Shown piece after piece: positions 61,617 through 64,000 of a stretch of DNA of 64,000 nucleotides. The notes beneath the pieces were generated by a model. That model ran no database searches and was not told where the DNA came from. It saw only the letters and a program-made list of their open reading frames with translations. The position numbers and the translations under genes were made by a program. Source of the stretch: Verrucomicrobiota bacterium (GTDB taxonomy: Bacteria; Verrucomicrobiota; Verrucomicrobiae; Limisphaerales; UBA11358). The stretch covers positions 1 to 64,000 of the forward strand of contig JACZKP010000111.1 of the NCBI GenBank assembly GCA_014860005.1, in the 5' to 3' direction. How positions within the stretch are numbered: position 1 is the first letter of the stretch; each line of letters begins with the position of its first letter.

Positions 61617-64000
61617 CTACTTGGCCAGGATGCGGTAGAATCGCTGATTCACACTTGTAACGTTGTCCACGTAGGAAGCCGTGTTTCCGTTGGCGGTGAC
61701 TTCACCGCCCAGATTCTGCCAGACGCCGGTCACGGTTTCGGCGTACTGCACCTGATATTTCGCGCCGTTCTGCGCCTCCCATTCCAGCGTGATCGTGCCG
61801 TCGCCGGGCGTCACACTGAGAATGTTGAAGGTGGTGGCCGGCGGGATGTAGCTCGTATCAATCACGAACGCCATGACACCGTTGTTTTCGTTGAGAGCGA
61901 ACAGATAGGTATTGCCGCCGAAGTCCAGTTCGCCGTTCGCTTCGATGCTGGCGTTGTAGGTCGGGAACAATTCCTGATCGCGCAACTGCGGACCGGCTTC
62001 GAGGTCGGCCACGCTGTAGAGCTGAATGTTTTTCTGACCTTCATTCGCAGCACCGGCGAGGAATTTCAGGCCGTCATTGTAATCTATCGAGGTGATCACG
62101 CTGGGGAACGAGTTCGCGTCGTAGGTCTTGAGGATTGTGCCGGTGCCGGCGGCCAGATTGTATTCCACCAGATAGAGCTGACCCAACCACGTCTTCCCCC
62201 AGAAGGTGTTGCCTGCGCCAAAGCAGATGCCCAGACGGGCGAAGCCCGCGGGTGCGGCCGCCACCACGATTTCATTCGCAGTGAAGTTGAGGCCATCGGT
62301 CGTGGTCAGGATTGAAACGATGTTGCTGGTGGCATTCCAAGCGCCCATCCCGAGCAGGACCTCGGTGTTCACGCCGGCACCACGCACGTCCAGGGTGTAA
62401 CCACAACCACGATCCGGCCAGTTCACCGGCGCGGGGTCACCCATAAAGGCCACGGTGGCAACCGTCGCCGGCGCGTCATTCGCCCAGCGATACAGCATGA
62501 ATGGATTGCTGGCGGCGGTAGTCGTCAGGTTGGCGGCATAAACGACACCATCATCCGCCACGTCAATTTTGTGCAGCGACTTCGAGCCGCCGCCAACCAT
62601 GCTGACGTCGAGGTAATGTTTGTCAGCACCGGTCAGCGCATCCAAAACGGCGACGGTAGGTCCGCCCGCCAGGCTCACAATCAGCAGATTGGAATTCGCC
62701 GGATTAAAGGCCATGCCATACTGCAGGTAACCAGTGGTTAGGTAAGGCCGGCTGTCGGCGGTCAACGACCAGATGTTCGTCATCTGCGCGGTGGTGTAGG
62801 ACTCGATCACCGTCAGCCTCGCCGGCGCACTGTCGCGGTAGCCGCCGGAATTTGAAACGCGGACGTTGTAATCACCGGCTTCGCTGACTTGAATGTTGGT
62901 GAGCACCAGCGTTGACTCAGTGGCGTCAGCGATGATTGCGCCTTCAAAGTACCATTGGTAAGTCATCGGCGTGACGCTTTCGGCAATCACGGTGAGCGTC
63001 GGGGTGGTCCCGCTGTACCACGTTCCGCTCGCCGGATGCGATGTAATGATCGGCAGGCTTTCCACGGCGTCGTTGATGCGAAACGCCTTGAGGCCGTTGT
63101 TGACGCCGAGTGCGACGAGGTAGCCCGCGCCGAAGTCCACATTGCCCTGGAATTCAATGTCCGCGTTGTACGATTGGAACAACTCCTGATCCACCCAGAG
63201 CGGGCCGGCGTCGAGGTCGGTAACGTCATACACGGGCACGCTCACGGGCGTGGGCGGACTGCCGTTTTGCAGGCCGGCGAGCAGACCGGAAGCGGGGTCG
63301 TAACCAATGCCGGTAATCGAGGCCGGAACGCTACGGGAGCCGGTGGTTGGGTAATTCTTGCGAACAAATCCAGTGCCGCTCGCCAGATCAAATTCAACGA
63401 GGATGAGGTTGCCCACTGATTTGGCCCAGAAGGTGTTTACTCCCGGACCCCAATCCAAGCCCAAGCGTGCAAACTTGTCCGGAGCGTCGGCAACGGTGAC
63501 GGCCGTCGAGGTGAAAAAGCCATTCTCGTCGGCCTGCAAGATTGCCACCGTTTTACTGGATTGGTTCCAACTGCCAGAGCCGAGCAGAATTTGCGTATTT
63601 GCCCCCGCGCCGCGCACGGCCATAGTGCCGCCCCAAACCACGTTGGGGGAAGTTTGACCATTGCCTGGATCTCCGCTGAACAAGCCACGACCGGCCTGAG
63701 AAGGAACGGGACCGTCATCGGAAAGGCCGTCAATCCGGAATGGGTTGGCTGCGGTGTCGGTGCTCAGGTTGCACAGATAGACCCGGCCGTCATCGGCGAC
63801 GCCCACCTTGTTGTAGCCGCTGGAAATCGGAAGCAGTCCGGAGTAATCAATGTAGTGTTTCTCCGCGCCGGTGAACGGGTCCAGCACCACCAGCATGTTG
63901 GTGGGATTCTGGCGCGTGAGCACGAGCACGTTGGTGGTGAGCGGATTGATCGCCACACCGTACTCTTTGTATCCGGAGGTCAGGTAGGGCCGCGTGTTGG
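61617..64000 (-). CDS. Large Ig-like surface protein, C-terminal part (5' end beyond the window)
   Basis: At least 794 residues; the frame is open to the last base, so the start is outside the window. The visible part contains two copies of a beta-propeller-like unit: SRPYLTTGYLQYGMAFNPANSNLLIVSL...VAVLDALTGADKHYLD and an earlier copy NTRPYLTSGYKEYGVAINPLTTNVLVL...VVLDPFTGAEKHYIDY. Between them is an Ig-like domain (SHPASGTWYSGTTPTLTV, YQWYFEGAII, DYNVRVSNSGGY). The C-terminal about 80 residues are a fibronectin-like domain (GTITLEWEAQNGAKYQVQYAE). No catalytic motif. Likely secreted and surface-associated. A GTG at 63956 is inside the gene, not its start. Confidence 0.88.
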   Translation of the reverse strand, partial: NTRPYLTSGYKEYGVAINPLTTNVLVLTRQNPTNMLVVLDPFTGAEKHYIDYSGLLPISSGYNKVGVADDGRVYLCNLSTDTAANPFRIDGLSDDGPVPSQAGRGLFSGDPGNGQTSPNVVWGGTMAVRGAGANTQILLGSGSWNQSSKTVAILQADENGFFTSTAVTVADAPDKFARLGLDWGPGVNTFWAKSVGNLILVEFDLASGTGFVRKNYPTTGSRSVPASITGIGYDPASGLLAGLQNGSPPTPVSVPVYDVTDLDAGPLWVDQELFQSYNADIEFQGNVDFGAGYLVALGVNNGLKAFRINDAVESLPIITSHPASGTWYSGTTPTLTVIAESVTPMTYQWYFEGAIIADATESTLVLTNIQVSEAGDYNVRVSNSGGYRDSAPARLTVIESYTTAQMTNIWSLTADSRPYLTTGYLQYGMAFNPANSNLLIVSLAGGPTVAVLDALTGADKHYLDVSMVGGGSKSLHKIDVADDGVVYAANLTTTAASNPFMLYRWANDAPATVATVAFMGDPAPVNWPDRGCGYTLDVRGAGVNTEVLLGMGAWNATSNIVSILTTTDGLNFTANEIVVAAAPAGFARLGICFGAGNTFWGKTWLGQLYLVEYNLAAGTGTILKTYDANSFPSVITSIDYNDGLKFLAGAANEGQKNIQLYSVADLEAGPQLRDQELFPTYNASIEANGELDFGGNTYLFALNENNGVMAFVIDTSYIPPATTFNILSVTPGDGTITLEWEAQNGAKYQVQYAETVTGVWQNLGGEVTANGNTASYVDNVTSVNQRFYRILAK

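Overview
The window looks like the chromosome of a verrucomicrobial bacterium, most likely of the Pedosphaera/Limisphaera type (subdivision 3). This rests on gene content, not on a marker-gene tree. The typical elements are Tat-exported Gfo/Idh/MocA oxidoreductases, a DUF1080 protein, a pseudopilin-like protein with an H-X9-DG C-terminal motif, a PEP-CTERM protein, very large Ig-like/delta-60 repeat proteins, a planctomycete-type cytochrome domain, RNase Y, and many small palindromic dispersed repeats. The sequence is GC-rich. There is no rRNA, CRISPR array, phage module or recognisable transposase. One tRNA (Gln, UUG) is present.

Layout. 1-4.5 kb holds translation and stress genes: infB (partial) and nusA on the minus strand, a receiver-like protein, a cold-shock gene with a good promoter, hemW and rpsT. 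4.7-11.4 kb is a minus-strand run: alpha/beta hydrolase, zinc-ribbon membrane protein, GNAT, an unknown membrane-anchored protein, cutA, and two tandem Tat-exported FAD oxidoreductases. 11.5-17.6 kb is on the plus strand: an MGDG-synthase-like glycosyltransferase, an APP1-type phosphatase, an RluA-family pseudouridine synthase, a SET-domain protein, 5-formyl-THF cyclo-ligase and RNase Y. 17.6-24 kb is a regulatory block: a coiled-coil protein overlapping a tiny lipoprotein gene, two divergent stand-alone cNMP-domain proteins, a PocR/AraC regulator, a PAS histidine kinase/LuxR response-regulator pair and an unknown protein. 24-31.7 kb has a lactate permease, a large metzincin-type protease, a sugar isomerase-like protein and a Gfo/Idh/MocA protein.

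31.7-42 kb is the S-adenosylmethionine cycle: metK-ahcY, a divergent ArsR-methyltransferase fusion with inverted repeats between them, and a 1,877-residue Ig/delta-60 surface protein. That protein lies between the intact ahcY and a roughly 95%-identical 3' fragment of a second ahcY. 42-45 kb is leuS, which carries several in-frame inserted segments, including a whole copy of a 68-bp palindromic repeat. 45-49 kb has a CHRD/PEP-CTERM protein, a pseudopilin-like protein and an ECF sigma factor coupled to a membrane partner. 49-52.2 kb is a two-gene porin-cytochrome module: a multihaem c-type cytochrome and an outer-membrane barrel with a fused N-terminal monohaem domain. It is a candidate extracellular or trans-outer-membrane electron conduit. 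52.4-64 kb has a RdgB/HAM1-type pyrophosphatase gene, two unknown genes, DUF1080, a TSUP transporter, a HEAT-repeat protein, another Gfo/Idh/MocA oxidoreductase, tRNA-Gln and the end of another large Ig-like surface protein. The gaps in this last part are full of inverted repeats.

The two most interesting signals are the porin-cytochrome module and the population of small palindromes and 7-bp microsatellites, some of which sit in frame inside housekeeping genes (leuS, the RdgB/HAM1-type gene, possibly hemW). All calls come from reading the sequence; no database search was run.
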